Part shown: positions 22,441 through 35,784 of the stretch, in pieces
Layout of the letters: every line of letters begins with the position of its first letter
Numbering within the stretch: the stretch's first letter is position 1
Assembly (NCBI GenBank): GCA_004794655.1
Contig: SMMW01000641.1
Span: 186,001-250,000, forward strand
Direction: 5' to 3'
Length of the DNA stretch: 64,000 nt
Origin: Marisa cornuarietis
Taxonomy: Eukaryota > Mollusca > Gastropoda > Architaenioglossa > Ampullariidae
Made by a program: the position numbers and the translations under genes
Notes under the pieces: model-generated
The model's database searches: none
Told to the model about the DNA's origin: nothing
Seen by the model: only the letters and a program-made list of their open reading frames with translations

Positions 22441-25400
22441 ACGGGTCCTGTGTAGCGCTGGGTGACGATGGTGGACGTTGCGTACACGGAGAGGTTTAAT
22501 GGCGGCGGGTGCCCCGAGTTCTCGAGGTGGACTTTGTGCCAGTACCACTCCTCGAGACAGTCATAGGCGGCCGGCATGTAGTCGTAGGAGAACTTGTTGG
22601 CAAAGAGTTTGGGGGACACGATCATCCGCGGCAGGTCGCCGGGTGCGAAGTGGCAGATGTGGCGGACCCAGCGACCATCACATGGCTGCACGTGCGGGAA
22701 CCGCGGTGTGTTCCACAACTTGTAACGCACGAATGTGGCCTTGAAAGGCTCTTCAATATTCCCTGAAACACAAAATTATTGAATTAGTCTTCAGTACTCC
22801 ATACAATACAAAATGCTTCCTTGGAAAAACTCTTCAATGATTTCTAAGACATTATATACTCCACCAGACAGACTCGTCAACACTCCATAAAAAATAAAGC
22901 CAAATAAAAAAAACTATTAAATTTCAAATTTTGACACAGTCCATGACACACAAAAGCCACACCAGGAAGTTCTTTCACTCTCCGTGTATCACGAAAGGTG
23001 ACACAGTACATAGTTCGAGTGAAAGCTGTGCGGGCCTGTGTCAGCATGACTGGCCCACCCACAAGTCAGGCAGCACGTGCGGAGGAAGACTGTAAAACAG
23101 CGAACGTTAGGTTACTTTCGTCAAAATTTATAAAAACTCTAGAATATTCTATCCTATGGCCCTGCATATTCTGGCCACGTGGCAAATTTTGCACTTCATT
23201 GATATCACAAAGTTCAAGTACAAAGTCGTGTCAAGAACTGGAAACTGTACCTTTAGAGAAAGGTGTGGTAATATACAACCTTTTCTTTGTTTTCTTAAAT
23301 ACTTATACACGACCTGTATGTTAATACATGTTCTGTAAATTATTTCTCAGAAACAGGTTTTTCTATAAAAAAAAATGATAAGGCAGTGAGTAATTACATA
23401 TCACCATGTTCTTAATTAAGGTGGAGCTTAGTTTGTATCGAGGCTGAGACTAATGTCATCCGGAGCAACAGACGTCGTCATTCAGCCAGCATACAGCCAG
23501 GATGACTGGCCCGCTGGTCGGCCTAAGTCTCGTGTTGAGATGAGGATGTCAGCCACAAGGTGGCGCATACAGAGCAGCTGTGAGCTGGACGATGTTGAAC
23601 TGATTTCCGTGACATCGGAACTTGGAGACACGAGGGGCGAGTCACCCTACGGTTAGCGAATTGCTTGCTAGAAAGTTTCTTTGTTTCCAGCCACGCGCTG
23701 TTTTGTCAGAGGGTTGAAGGGTACTGTACATGAAGTACATTGGTTGAGTGCAATTTTTGTTTGTATGTAAACAGTACCTGCGAAGGAGGATGTATCTGTC
23801 TTTGTGAAGAGCGAAAGAACATGCGAATGTCAGTCTGGGTGCCTGACTGAAGCGAAACTATTCGAGACCATGAAACAATAGTAACACGTGGCCTGTAAAC
23901 AGAGACCACGTGCAGAGAAAGAACAGCGTGCCCGAGACGAGAACTGAACCCAGGACAGGAATGACAAGGGGTTCGCATCACACAAGAGGGAGGGGGAGTG
24001 AGGCAGGGAGGGGGGCAGGTTGGCTGTCCACCATTTGCATGAGTGGAGACCACAAAACACCTTCAACACGGCAAAGAATAAGATTTCCACGAGTTTTGTT
24101 TGCACCCGGTCCATAGGAAGCAACGAGAAAGGAGACTATAGCCAGTTGAACAGAACCTGGCTTTGCTGTGTGCGACTGGAAGAATCGTGAATTTCGTGAC
24201 AAGAAATGGTAGCCAGTACAATCATCGTCTGGTGGCCATTTCCCGTGTGCCGTGTACCGCGTTTTTATCGTTGGGTCGGTATTTTCACTCCCCTTCACAA
24301 GCAATCACACCGAGATATAGACACTAATCTCCACGCCGAGTGTTTTATCAGGCCGGTGCCTGTCTCCCAAGCTACCTTTCCTGACCCCACCTTAGGAGTC
24401 GGGTACCCGTGTAAAAGGTTGAACAACTGACGTCGCCACTCGACTAGCAAACCGCCTAGTGTGCACCTCCAGCCTCAGAGCCGATATAAGGCTATACCAC
24501 TATAATCACCGGGCTAGCCCCGTAGTGTGCACCTCCAGCCTCAGAGCCGATATAAGGCTATACCACTATAATCACCGGGCTAGCCCCGTAGTGTGCACCT
24601 CCAGCCTCAGAGCCGATATAAGGCTATACCACTATAATCACCGGGCTAGCCCCGTAGTGTGCACCTCCAGCCTCAGAGCCGATATAAGGCTATACCACTA
24701 TAATCACCGGGCTAGCCCCGTAGTGTGCACCTCCAGCCTCAGAGCCGATATAAGGCTATACCACTATAATCACCGGGCTAGCCCCGTAGTGTGCACCTCC
24801 AGCCTCAGATGCTGATATTAGGCTATGGCACTATAATCACTAGGCTAGCCTGGTGGAGCAGGGAGGCAACTCTAGAAACAATTTTTATAAAACAAGGATT
24901 TTGGACACACTTTATTAGTCTATCACAAACTTAAATTTCACTTACCCAGATAAGATCCTGGTACCCCTAGGTGTGGATTGTGGTTGAGGGTACTGAAGAA
25001 GATCTCGTCAGGAATGTAGATAGGCGTCACCCACTTGAGTAAGTGACGTGATACGCGGCTATGAATGACGTAGTCCACAAAACCCCTCGACACAACAATG
25101 TGCACCGACCCTTTGCTGACAGTAATGTTGTAGGGGGCGGGCAGAAATTTCTTCCAGCGGTAATGGAAGTCACTGTAAGGGAAAACAAAATCAAGCAGCA
25201 TTAGTTAACATGAGGTGTGAAGCAAGACCAAGCCAGGCTGCTGATGTGTTCGCGGTCTATAAAATATGATTACAGCTGGTGGCCGACGGAGGAAATGTTT
25301 TAAGTCATTCTTATAAATCAAGCATCAAGCATTAAGGTACTGTAACACAGTTCACTCTGCTGTAACACTGTAATATTGTAACAGTGTAAACTACTGTCAC

Positions 25401-27231
25401 ACAGTAACACAGTGAAAAACTACGAGTCTTACGGGTTGTGTGTACCCCGGATGTCATTAGCGCCTCGGAAAGTCTTGAGAATATGGACCAACTCTTTGTT
25501 GGTTTTCAGGGGGAACTCTTGACCTGTCAGGTTGATGAAATAGCGCCACTTGACTGGCTGTTTCCACAGCAACCGCATGCATTCGAGTTCCTGGCGAGAA
25601 TTAAAGCCTTCCTTGAAAATGTCTCGTTTGAAATAATTTCACTTCATAGCTATCAAACGTAATCAGAAGTGAATGTTGAAATATGTTCTTCATCTTTCAA
25701 TGAGTATATCGTTCTAATGCAAGTCAGGTTGAAATTGTTGAAACTTCACTACAATTATTTACTGATGTAGGTTTGAATGTATGTATTCAAAATATTTTTG
25801 CTTTAGCTTATTTGTTGGCTGACACATAAATGCTAATTGAAGTCAGGTCCTGAAGAGACGAAGACAGAAAACCTGGGAGGTACAGAAGTTTCTTAGTCTC
25901 AGCCATGTTTGTCCAAACAAACGTATTTCCCGAAAATTTTCCGCCCCTGGGTTATTAAATGCTTCTGCTGTGCACATCATCTCCATACTTCCACCAGCAG
26001 TTGGCAGGTTGATTGGACTGAAGTGGATTTGCGTTTGTTGTATTCCTGTTTGTTGTATTAAAGTCTGGGTCAAGACTGACATCTGAATGATTCTCGAAGC
26101 TTCGTACCGGCTGTAGTGTTGTGACGGTGCCCCACGTGACGTTAGTAGCTCGTGACGCCAGCAGCACGTTGGGAAGACAGGCGATGACCATGCGCAGACT
26201 GGCCTGCAGCACCTCATTGGACTTCCGGTCTACGTGCACACAGTACAGGTTATGAGGCCGATAGATGGCGCGCAGCAACCTCACCACCTGGTGGTGTTTC
26301 ACAAAGAATGGAAGCATGCAAATACACAACACACGTGCGTGCGCGTACAAGAGAGAAGCAAGGAAATAAACTCCACACCTTATGAAGCAGTCGAGGAAAA
26401 GACGCGAAACAAACCCCTCTAAACACTTTGGAGGAGTATATACTGTAGTTTGGAGGAGTATATACTGTAGCGTATCAAGTATTCCAGATGAAACCCTAAC
26501 CCAGAATTAATCTTAATGAAAATTAAAGATAACACAGTCAAGGAGAACATGTCTACAGAATATGTTAAGCGATTATGTTTAGAAAAAAGCATGGAGGTAT
26601 TATAATCATCCATGAGAAACAACAACCATCCTCACTCACAGTCCCTGACTAATCCTGTGCCGATAAAAAAAGAAACAACGAAGAACTTGCACCCAATGCC
26701 CAAAGATGGAGAATAAAGTGGAGAAGCACGTACCTGATCGACATCTCTGTAGACAAGAAGACTGAATGCTAGTGGAAAATCAAGTTCTTCCTTGGAAATA
26801 GCCGCCAAACGAAATCCATATTTACGAACATAGTTGGTACAGTCTAGTGTTTCTTCTAAGTAGTCTTTCATCTTCTTTCCTGATGGCCTCCTGGCATCTT
26901 TCCTGGACTTGTTAATTGCGTTTATATCCCCCTCCCACACCCTGTGACACTGCACGTGCTTGGCTGTAGGGAGCGAGGCCTCGTTCTGGCTCTGAAAAAA
27001 GTCACGAATCTTCTGCGATTCGATTTTGAAAGCGTTTTCAAGTTCTCCCATTGACATTCCAGATTGTTCCACTGTATGTCCGCTCTCGTCCTGGGTGTCT
27101 TGTACGCAGTAGCGAACGACAGGCGAAAGGAGGGAAGACCGATGAAGTGCGACCATAAACAAAGTCAGCCCAATAATTGTGAGCGAGACCTTATATTTCT
27201 TACATTTCCACAGGACACAAAAGTAATGCAT
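22425..27231 (-). CDS. Gcnt: Beta-1,6-N-acetylglucosaminyltransferase, core-2 type (GT14)
   Basis: Golgi type II membrane enzyme that adds GlcNAc in beta-1,6 linkage to O-glycans (core 2/core 4 branching). Coding exons on the minus strand: 27231-26734, 26287-26108, 25590-25433, 25172-24946, 22762-22425, all AG/GT and in phase, giving 466 aa. A short cytosolic tail is followed by a membrane anchor at about residues 15-29 (VSLTIIGLTLFMVAL). Family blocks in order: LLRAIYRPHNLYCVHVDRKS (about 170-189), VTWGT (about 216-220), YFINLTGQEFPLKTN (about 243-257), FRGANDI, PAPYNITVSKGSVHIVVSRG (290-309) and PDEIFFSTL (333-341), where Glu335 matches the catalytic acid of the family, then LFANKF near the end. 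N-glycosylation sequons NVT, NLT and NIT are present. Which vertebrate GCNT is closest cannot be judged. The last codons and stop lie in a minisatellite. Confidence 0.94.
23874..23962 (-). mobile_element. Truncated tRNA-derived SINE, GCNT intron 4
   Basis: Shares the B-box region (GGGTTCAGTTCTCGTCTCGG on the minus strand) and the CTCTGCACGTGGTCTCTGTT body with the SINEs at 20561 and 56201, but the A-box half is missing. Confidence 0.65.
24457..24850. repeat. 66-bp minisatellite, 6 copies, GCNT intron 4
   Basis: Units start at 24457, 24523, 24589, 24655, 24721 and 24787, exactly 66 bp apart. They contain TAGTGTGCACCTCCAGCCTC and GATATAAGGCTATACC. The first five are almost identical and the sixth is diverged. 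Confidence 0.96.
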
Positions 27232-29409
27232 GTTCAGGGTCGAGAAGAAAATGAAAAACTTGGCGAGAAGACTTCCTGCCTTAGTTTGCTAGTCATCACA
27301 TACACAGTACATTCCCCTGACAAATGGTGGTTGGAGGGGATGTCAAGCAATAGCAAGACAAATGCTAACACGTGTTGCTTGGTAGAGAAGACACAACTGA
27401 TTCTTCTCAACCCAAGAAAGATGTAACTGCAGACAGAGTTAACATTGTTTACACGCGAAGAACACTCAACTTGCACGCTATTCACAAAAAGGTTGTTAAA
27501 ATATCTCCAGGCCCGAAAAAACTTTCCACATTCCAAAAGAATTCATGAAAAAAATCATTGATTGAAGTGTGTGTAAACTTTTATATCACACGAACAACTC
27601 CATGCAAAACTGAAAAGGACGTTTGACCAAGATGGTTCTTTACTCAAGCTTTGAGTTATTGGCTGTTGTCAAGTGTTGTACCTGTACCGGCAAGAAAGGC
27701 CGACTATGTCACTCTGTCACTCAACTTTCCGCCATCTGCACTGGTTGCCACTCGTGGTGGTCATGGACTTTGCGCCAGTCAACGTGTTCGAGCTCCGTAT
27801 GCCCTACTACCCGGATTGGCACCCTCGCTCTCCCCCCCCCACGCTGCCTTACTACGATCACACTTGGGGGGGGGTGGAGGGGTGTGCAGTGGAAGGGTAA
27901 GGGGTCGGCACTGAGGTTTGGAGATGTTAGAAGTGGACTGGCAAACAAAACCTCACTACAGCTCAAGACAGACGAGGATTGTCACCCGCTGCGTGTACCT
28001 CGTTGTTGTTTCTGACGACCAGTCAAATGCCAGCATAACTGCGTGTAGGTTGATAACAGTCAACGGATATGAACGGTTTTTTTGATGGTTTTCTTTCCGC
28101 CACAAACCTCTGACTTGACAAATGAGGCGATTATTCATTTGCCGGCCCCGTCATAGAATTTCCTGCTTGCTTTCTGTCGGTGCAGTAGGGGCTCCAGCAA
28201 CTTGTTATTGTAAGACCGGAAACTGACCTTCAGTACAGGTGAGCTGTGTGAATCACCTGTCCCTCCTCCTCTCACTTTGATTTCCCCTTTCTTTACTACT
28301 GGCGTTGCAGGCTGTCTGTGTGTGTGTGTTTGGGCGTGCGTTGGTGTGCGTGCGTGTGTATGTGTGTGAGCGTACATGCGCACACGTGTGTGAAGTTTGT
28401 AACCGCGCGCACACCATGTAAGTGGCATAATGTTTGAGTTGCTGATTTGAGAAACTTTTGAAGTTGAAGAAGGGGATGAAGTCACCCGTGAGAGTGACAG
28501 AGAGAAGGAGAGTTATGACCGAAGTCTGCAGAAGTTGAATATGAGGTCAGAAGTATTTGCACATATTGTCGACTAACAACAAAACTGACATCAAAGAGAA
28601 GCAAATCACTAACATCACTTGCATAAGAAGCAAAGAATCAGTGCAGTGATCTTACCGCCGGCATTTTGGGATAAAACAACCAAGGTGGTCTGTCAGCATG
28701 TTTATAGATGTGTTACTTATCTCTCAATAACAACTTCTCAGAAATTATCTAGTAAAATGTAAATTTCATTAAAACAAGAGTATAATAAGAACATAGTCTT
28801 AGCCTGGTGAGAAATCTTTTGTTTATTTCTTTAGTAACAGAACATCAGTTACGGAAAAGCTATAAGTAGAAGAGACTTTTTCCAGTTGTAACAGTTTGTT
28901 GACCTTTCCTGTTCGTGTTTATAAATAAGTGACTGGAACGAGTCAGATGTTGAACTGTCATTATCTATTACTATTGCTTACTGTTAACCACTCATCATGT
29001 TTATAGCAGCGAGTCACTGTCTAAATACACAATCTTTACAACAGGGTTCGATTTTCATTTCTCCACAAATACATTTTCTATTTTCTCTCACTTCCATGAG
29101 TTCAGTAGCTTGTCTTGTCTTGTCCTGTCCTGTCCTGTCCTCTCCTGTCTTGTCTTCAGTCTGTGGCAACTGATGCCGGCTGCTGTGAGGGCTGATGTGT
29201 GGTCAGTGCTCAAAACATTCTTTCCGTGGTGTAAGATTTGCTGAGATTAGAGATAGAAATGTTAACCCTACCTGCCAACAGACTTGCCTGTAGCTACATG
29301 AGGAGACTAAGCTCCTCCAATGTCAGCTCACTAGACACCCGATAAGCTATCGAGCCGGTCATTGTGTCCCCTGGCAACACAGTAGGTGACGGGTGGGTAG
29401 ACCTGACGG
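27232..29409. other. Upstream of GCNT, no coding gene seen
   Basis: Holds the 5' flank and possibly a noncoding first exon of the minus-strand GCNT gene. A G-rich/C-rich patch occurs at 27830-27880, a GT/GC-rich stretch at 28316-28390, and a TGTCC/TGTCT run at 29113-29155. Short open frames near 27.6-28.0 kb overlap in all three frames and show no family motif. Confidence 0.45.
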
Positions 29410-30250
29410 GTGGCTACATGAGTACACATACATGCTGTGGTCTTACATGTTGTGTACTTACTACACGACTACACATACATGTTGTGTACTTACTACACGG
29501 CTACACATACATGTTGTGTACTTACTACACGGCTACACATACATGTTGTGTACTTACTACACGGCTACACATACATGTTGTGTACTTACTACACAGCTAC
29601 ACATACATGTTGTGTACTTACTACACGGCTACACATACATGTTGTGTACTTACTACACGGCTACACATACATGTTGTGTATTTACTACACGGCTACACAT
29701 ACATTCTGTGTACCTACTACACAGCTACACATACATTCTGTGTACCTACTACACAGCTACACATACATTCTGTGTACCTACTACACGGCTACACATACAT
29801 TCTGTGTACCTACTATACACGGCTACACATACATTCTGTGTACCTACTATACACAGCTACACATACATTCTGTGTACCTACTACACGGCAACACATACAT
29901 GTTGTGTACCTACTACACAGCTACAATACATTCTGTGTACCAACTACACGGCTACACATACATTCTGTGTACCTACTATACACGGCTACACATACATTCT
30001 GTGTACCTACTACACAGCTACACATACATTCTGTGTACCTACTACACAGCTACACATACATTCTGTGTACCTACTACACAGCTACACATACATTCTGTGT
30101 ACCTACTACACGGCTACACATACATTCTGTGTACCTACTATACACGGCTACACATACATTCTGTGTACCTACTACACAGCTACACATACATTCTGTGTAC
30201 CTACTACACAGCTACACATACATTCTGTGTACCTACTACACGGCTACAAT
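29410..30250. repeat. 32-bp minisatellite, about 26 copies, two subtypes
   Basis: Unit CTACACATACATGTTGTGTA + CTTACTACACGG. The first eight or so copies carry ATGTTGTGTACTTAC; later copies carry ATTCTGTGTACCTAC, with a hybrid unit near 29889 and several 34-bp units (extra TA in CTATACACGG). All three plus-strand frames read open because the period cycles through frames without a stop; these are not genes. Confidence 0.96.
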
Positions 30251-30941
30251 ACGGGTTGTGGCTAGTAGGCAGGGAGGAAAGAGTTACAGCGAGGGTAGGC
30301 TCAAGGGACTGAGTGAGAAATAATTCCAGGATCACTTGCAACAACACTTGCTTGACGGTTCCATTTCCCACCCCTGACCTTCTTGATTGTCCGGAGAGGG
30401 TGTAAGGTGTAAGTGAGGAGCCGGCAGAGGAGCTATGACGTCACATCCGGTAATAACACAAATGAAAACAAACCTTTTGGTGGCAGCAGTTGTGTAACTC
30501 TTGTAGATGAAACTGCAAAACCCAAGGAAGATGGACAGCCCATACCCTGCCAGACATTCATCAGTTCATGTACAGACAACTTTCACTAAGTCTACACATC
30601 GACATTTCTCTGGAAGCCGCTACGTGATCACGAATTCTCTCCCCTCTACACCTGCTCTTTCCATCTCTCCCACAATGCTATTTCAATAAATCCAGTTCAG
30701 TTTCTAAACCCTGAAACATGAGATTTTTCGACACGCGACCTTTTCCCAGTTGGACTACTACTACTACTACTATCATTCACAGTAACAACGACAATCAGGA
30801 GACTTGTTGAGGGCCTCACCCAAGCAAGAGCTGCTATTACAGCGCTTTACAAACAAGACGACTTGAAAGAAAGGTAAAAAAAACAGCCATCCATTTATTG
30901 TAAAAGTAAATAACAGCGAGAACATTTAAATACACGCACGT

Positions 30942-31003
<62 letters not shown>

Positions 31004-33072
31004 GAGTATAGAACCTGACTACTCTTTCATATGAAAGCCTGCATAAAGATTGATCTTTCGATAATCTCGATCTCCGCAGGTGACACTGCCACTAAATATT
31101 GCACGACATCACGTGACGTGCAGCTGATAATGTGTGTTACGGTGCCACCCCGCTCCCCTCCCCTTTCATCTATCGACGACAGTGCTTGGCATGCCTGGTG
31201 ACTTTGGCAACAATGGTGACTTTGACTTAACGGGATATGAGATATATGAGATATATATATATGAGATATATATATGAGATATGTGTGGGCCTAAGAAAGC
31301 TGCTCGGAATCTCCTCGTGTAACTACAGGCGACTCTGTACCCAGCACAGTCCCCACCCATCTACCCCTTCTCGAAGCAGTCATGCGCCGCAAGAGGATCT
31401 GGTGTGACCCTGTGACCCGGTGTTTTACTATCACCCGGAATGCAACGCAGGTTTGAAAAGACTAGAATATGATATATGTGGTCACTAACAGAACTACCCT
31501 GTCTGTCTGCACTCGTTTATCGTCTACTGGCTACCGACGGTGAATGAGACCAGCAAGACTCATGAACTTTGTTGGGTCGTAAGTAGAGGTCTTTTGAAGA
31601 GTCGTCTTCGCTACTTATTGGGTGAGTTCACAGTGCAGGTTACATAGAGGAGGCTCTTCATTGCCTCGGGAACATGGTTATATGTCCGGACATCGACTAA
31701 ACGAAATGTATATCAGTTATCTAGCCTGTGAGTTTAGCTAACAGAAAAATGCATCCTGTTTGCAATAAAAAATATTCTAAAAAACATCAAAGCGATTTCC
31801 GCCACCCTTTACTAAGGTATCATTGATTAGTACTCGATGGTGTGGCAGTGTCTGTCCTAGAGGTTGGTCTTGAGGTCTACGGTGGTAGACTAGTGCAACT
31901 CCGCTGTTAGCACCAGACTCGTTTGTTTATCATAGAAAGATATCGTTAAAAGTCGTCCTACGAACAACCAGCTCCTGTCAAATTTGTCAAATCAGTCAGA
32001 CTTGTCCTTCTGAACTAAACAGATTGTCCTGACTTGTGTAACCCATAGCTCTGTGATGTCTGTGCGGGGTCCTGGTTTTAGCAATAGGAGTGGCAATGGC
32101 TGCGGGACTCTGTCATCAGAAAAATCCTAGTTCAAGGTAGAAATTCTCGAGGCCCCGCTCTTCCTCACAATCCACGTGTACGACAGCATAGAGCTGACCC
32201 CAGGTTATACATTTATTATTATTTCTTAGTCTCTCCTCCTCCACCAACAGATCTACCTCTCTACTTGCACCGTAGGTGACTCGTGAGTGCGTGTAGTGGT
32301 AAAATAACGAGAAATGCATGAAGTAAACGAAAAGGAAATAAAGAACGGATGAAAAAAAGAATGAAAATTGCTTCCTCACGCACGATCGCGGTATCAAGGA
32401 GTTTAATCAAAAGACTCTCGTCAAGTTGCGAGATAACCGCGTGTTTACAAAACGTCGTCGGCGTTGACGTGGTAGAAGTGGCGGTGCGAGTAGACAGACA
32501 ACAAGAGACCCACCAACCCACAAGTGTCCACCGTTATACAAACGCGATGTTCAAGTGGTAAACTCCCCTCCTACACACCTTTTCATGCGAGTGTACGCGG
32601 AAAAATGCAAACTGTTGACCAGTTCCACAAAAACGCTCATCGGTAACAAAGTTTTGCCAGTAACCCCTGTGCTACAATGGTTTCTTAAACTTTAAACTGA
32701 GCTCAAAGTCACAACCGTTTACCTGTTGATGGAATTTCAACCCAAGCCTTGGTTACCAACGCGCGACACCAAAGACACATTTAAGATGGACTTAAACTTA
32801 ACCAATCAAGAAACACTTCTGTCTTTATTTTGTACTTTCCTGGTGTTTTATCTATTTATTTACTTTATTTTTTTCTTACGTTTACTTATCAGGGACATAG
32901 AAACTCATTGTCGTACCTGTACATCAACCAAACGGTCCTCGTCGATGGGGCGACTAGATATTGAAGACTGCTGCTCCAGTTTAAAATGTGATTTTTTTTT
33001 TCTGTATGCACCAAAAATATTTTTTCCAACCTCCTCGTGGCGACTGGTGGAGAAAGTTGATTAAAGTACGTA
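30251..33072. other. Intergenic with microsatellites
   Basis: No gene recognised. Contains a (CA)n tract at 30944-31001 and a GATATA/TATA-rich tract at 31232-31283. The rest looks like unremarkable intergenic DNA. Confidence 0.5.
30944..31001. repeat. (CA)n microsatellite
   Basis: Uninterrupted CA dinucleotide run of nearly 60 bp. Confidence 0.97.
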
Positions 33073-33681
33073 CAGTGGAACCTTGGTTTTGGTTCACTTA
33101 GGTTATCGTCGATTTTTTTTCAGTGAAAAAATTGTCTAGGTTTTTGTCGGTTGCCTCGAATGTCGTCGGCGTGCCCACGTGACCTCGCTGCTAATTTGAA
33201 GAAAACGAAGGGCGACCCAGGCATTCTGCAGGCAGTGTGTGGCCTTGTTCCTCGTTTTGTGAGCATCACTCGCTCCTCTAGCCAAAATATTCCATTGCTT
33301 TTCCCTACTTTGGTACTTTTTATATTGTGTAGCAGTCGAGTAGTGTACTGAGTTATTTATTTTTGTGGACGGTAGTTGGTCGAACGACTTCTAGGGCTGC
33401 CATCTCCCGGACTGCCCGCTAGTGTCTATTGAACCTTTTGTCATTTATTCTTTACATTAGTCTTTTACATTCATTTCATATTAATTTCTTATTGTTTTTA
33501 CTATTGAACACTCTATTTATTCTCTATAAAATGTGTTTTTGGTATGTGCTTTGGAGTGTGTAGAACGAATTAATTGGATTTACATTGATTCATATGGAAA
33601 TAATTGCCTCGGGTTTTCACCGGTTTCCGATCCCGCCGATTGTTTTCAGACGGATTATCGACGAAAACCGAGGTTTCCTCG
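33073..33681. mobile_element. pogo/Tigger-like non-autonomous DNA transposon
   Basis: The left end CAGTGGAACCTTGGTTTTGG and the reverse complement of the right end (CGAGGAAACCTCGGTTTTCG) form an imperfect terminal inverted repeat. Both ends abut TA (33071-33072 and 33682-33683), the expected target duplication. The subterminal right part (AACGAATTAATTGGATTTAC, TATGGAAATAATTGCC, GACGGATTATCGACG) follows the same plan as Tigger/pogo 3' ends known from other animals. No transposase is seen in 609 bp. The 164-codon open frame that starts at 33533 is a by-product. Confidence 0.7.
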
Positions 33682-34149
33682 TAAATTTCTAAGATTTGAC
33701 GAAAGGGGCTCTTCAAAAAAAAGAAAAAAAAGAAGACATTTTTCCATTTCGTTTCATACAACCCCCCCTCCCCATCACCACCACCAAAAAAGGGAGGTAA
33801 AAACTTTTGCCAGGAGCGGAGTATTCAGGAGTCGACCATCCGTACACGGGGCGCGCAACTCGTGGCACGGGAAGGTGGGACGGGGAGATCACAAGGGGCG
33901 AGCAACTCTTCGTAGGGGGCTGACCACTCAGGGGCAGACCAAGTACGGATATGGCGTACCATATATGACGTCAACGGATGTGACGTCTCCAGAAGGCTCC
34001 CCTTCCGGCTCTCCATTTGGGGGATAAACAGCACATGCCTCTACATGCCGGGATGGTTCAAAAGAATTTACGAAAACAGACACAAAGTTCGACTTTTTTG
34101 AATGACAACACTAGTTGGAGTGGCTCCACGTAAACAAAGTAAGTGCGCA

Positions 34150-34398
34150 CAAGCCTGTAAATCTCCTGACACGACCTGTAAATCTGACACGAGCCTGTAA
34201 ATCTGACACGAGCCTGTAAATCTCCTGACACGAGCCTGTGAATCTGACACGAGCCTGTAAGTCTCCTGACACGAGCCTGTAAATCTTCTGACACCAGCCT
34301 GTAAATCTGACACCAGCCTGTAAGTCTCCTGACACGAGCCTGTAAATCTTCTGACACCAGCCTGTAAATCTGACACCAGCCTGTAAGTCTGACACAGC
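34150..34398. repeat. Short-period minisatellite (CTGACACGAGCCTGTAAATC)
   Basis: About eleven copies of a 19-24-bp unit alternating between forms with and without a CTC or TTC insert and with CACGAGCC or CACCAGCC. This gives a nested 43-bp higher-order unit. Confidence 0.93.
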
Positions 34399-35686
34399 TG
34401 GGACATGACATGACTGCAATAGTGTGGAGACTGTACTCTACCAGGTTTGTCAACTATTTCGCAGTTTCAACTCTCTCCTGCCCGCAGTTGGGTGACATCG
34501 CATGTATCCTCTATGTTGACTGACAAGAACATGCAGTATAACAAACACCATCAGTATTGACAATACGGCTACTGACTTTCCCTCTAGAACCTACCTTTCA
34601 ACGTGCGGGCAAAGGAAAAAACTCAAAGCAAATTAATAATAATAATAATGAATAAGGAAAACAACAAAAACAACAGCAACAACAACAAAGTGTTGAAAGA
34701 TGTTCTCAGACAGAGCGAGACAGTATTTCGAAGGTGCAGCAGCCTGCAGTATTATTCCTGAGGTCGGGTGCACAGCGTCCATGTGAAGCTACATATGCCG
34801 TGGTAACCGTGTGATAAAAGTGTGTAATAACCACGTGTGGTCAACTCAGTTTGGCAGGGACACAACTCTGTCACAAGACACCATAACAAGTGAGTCACAT
34901 GGACTGGTACCCGGCAGAGTGGCTCGAGCTGAGGTCTGGGAAAGGTAAATAGCAGGAGGGAAGGAAGGGGCTCATTAAAAATCTGATACAAGGAAGCTGT
35001 TCAATGAGAGAGGTGAGAGAGACAGCAAACACCAATATGAATGTTGTATTTATTTGACAAGAAAGTGGGGTTCAGGAGAGGAGGAAGGAGAGAGAAAATG
35101 AAAGGGGTAGGTAAAGAATTAACAACAGAAACGACACGAGATGCAAACTATCTTTCGCGATTTGTCTTATTTCTATAATTAGAGAAAACTTTGTTTTTTG
35201 ACGACAGACGTGCAGCCGATGAAGTAAATACACGGCCTTCACTGCCTGTCAACACTCCTAATTGAGAAACTTAAAACATTTCAAGACTATGACGAGAGAT
35301 CATTGAAGTTTAATTGTTTGTACAGAAGGTGTGTCTGGTGGGTTCAATGTTAGCATACAATTACCTCCCTTGTATTACGAGAGTTTGTTTTCCTCCAGTT
35401 TTTTTCACTTCTAATCCTTAGCAAATTTTAGAAAGATTGAGGAAATAGGTTGAAATTTGCAAACCGCACAGAGAAATGTTTAATATGCTCGTCTTAACTA
35501 AAAGCAAACTATGTTCAAGAAAGATTAAAGTGTCCTGAGCAGAGTCCTGTTCTTGTTGCTACCAGTATAAGTACTTTAGAAATACTTTCTTGTCATCGCA
35601 CTTGAGATATTCGTGATACGGACAACACGGATAGATAGCACATACTAGACTAACTAGAGGATGCACACAGACATATAGCTATTAGT

Positions 35687-35687
<1 letters not shown>

Positions 35688-35782
<95 letters not shown>
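35688..35782. repeat. (CAGA)n microsatellite
   Basis: Uninterrupted tetranucleotide run of about 95 bp. Confidence 0.97.

Positions 35783-35784
<2 letters not shown>

Noticed and set aside
27623..28015. Three overlapping frames near 27.6-28.0 kb, one with HLHWLPL resembling a reverse transcriptase motif
   Set aside because: The match is only a few residues, does not continue in frame, and the region has C-rich low-complexity sequence.
29364..30323. Three overlapping plus-strand frames of about 290-319 codons (THTCCVLTTRLH repeats)
   Set aside because: All three frames are open over the same 32-bp minisatellite, which is a property of the repeat and not of a gene.
33533..34027. 164-codon frame with His/Pro/Lys-rich patches
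   Set aside because: The first half lies in the pogo-like element and the rest is low-complexity; no domain recognised.
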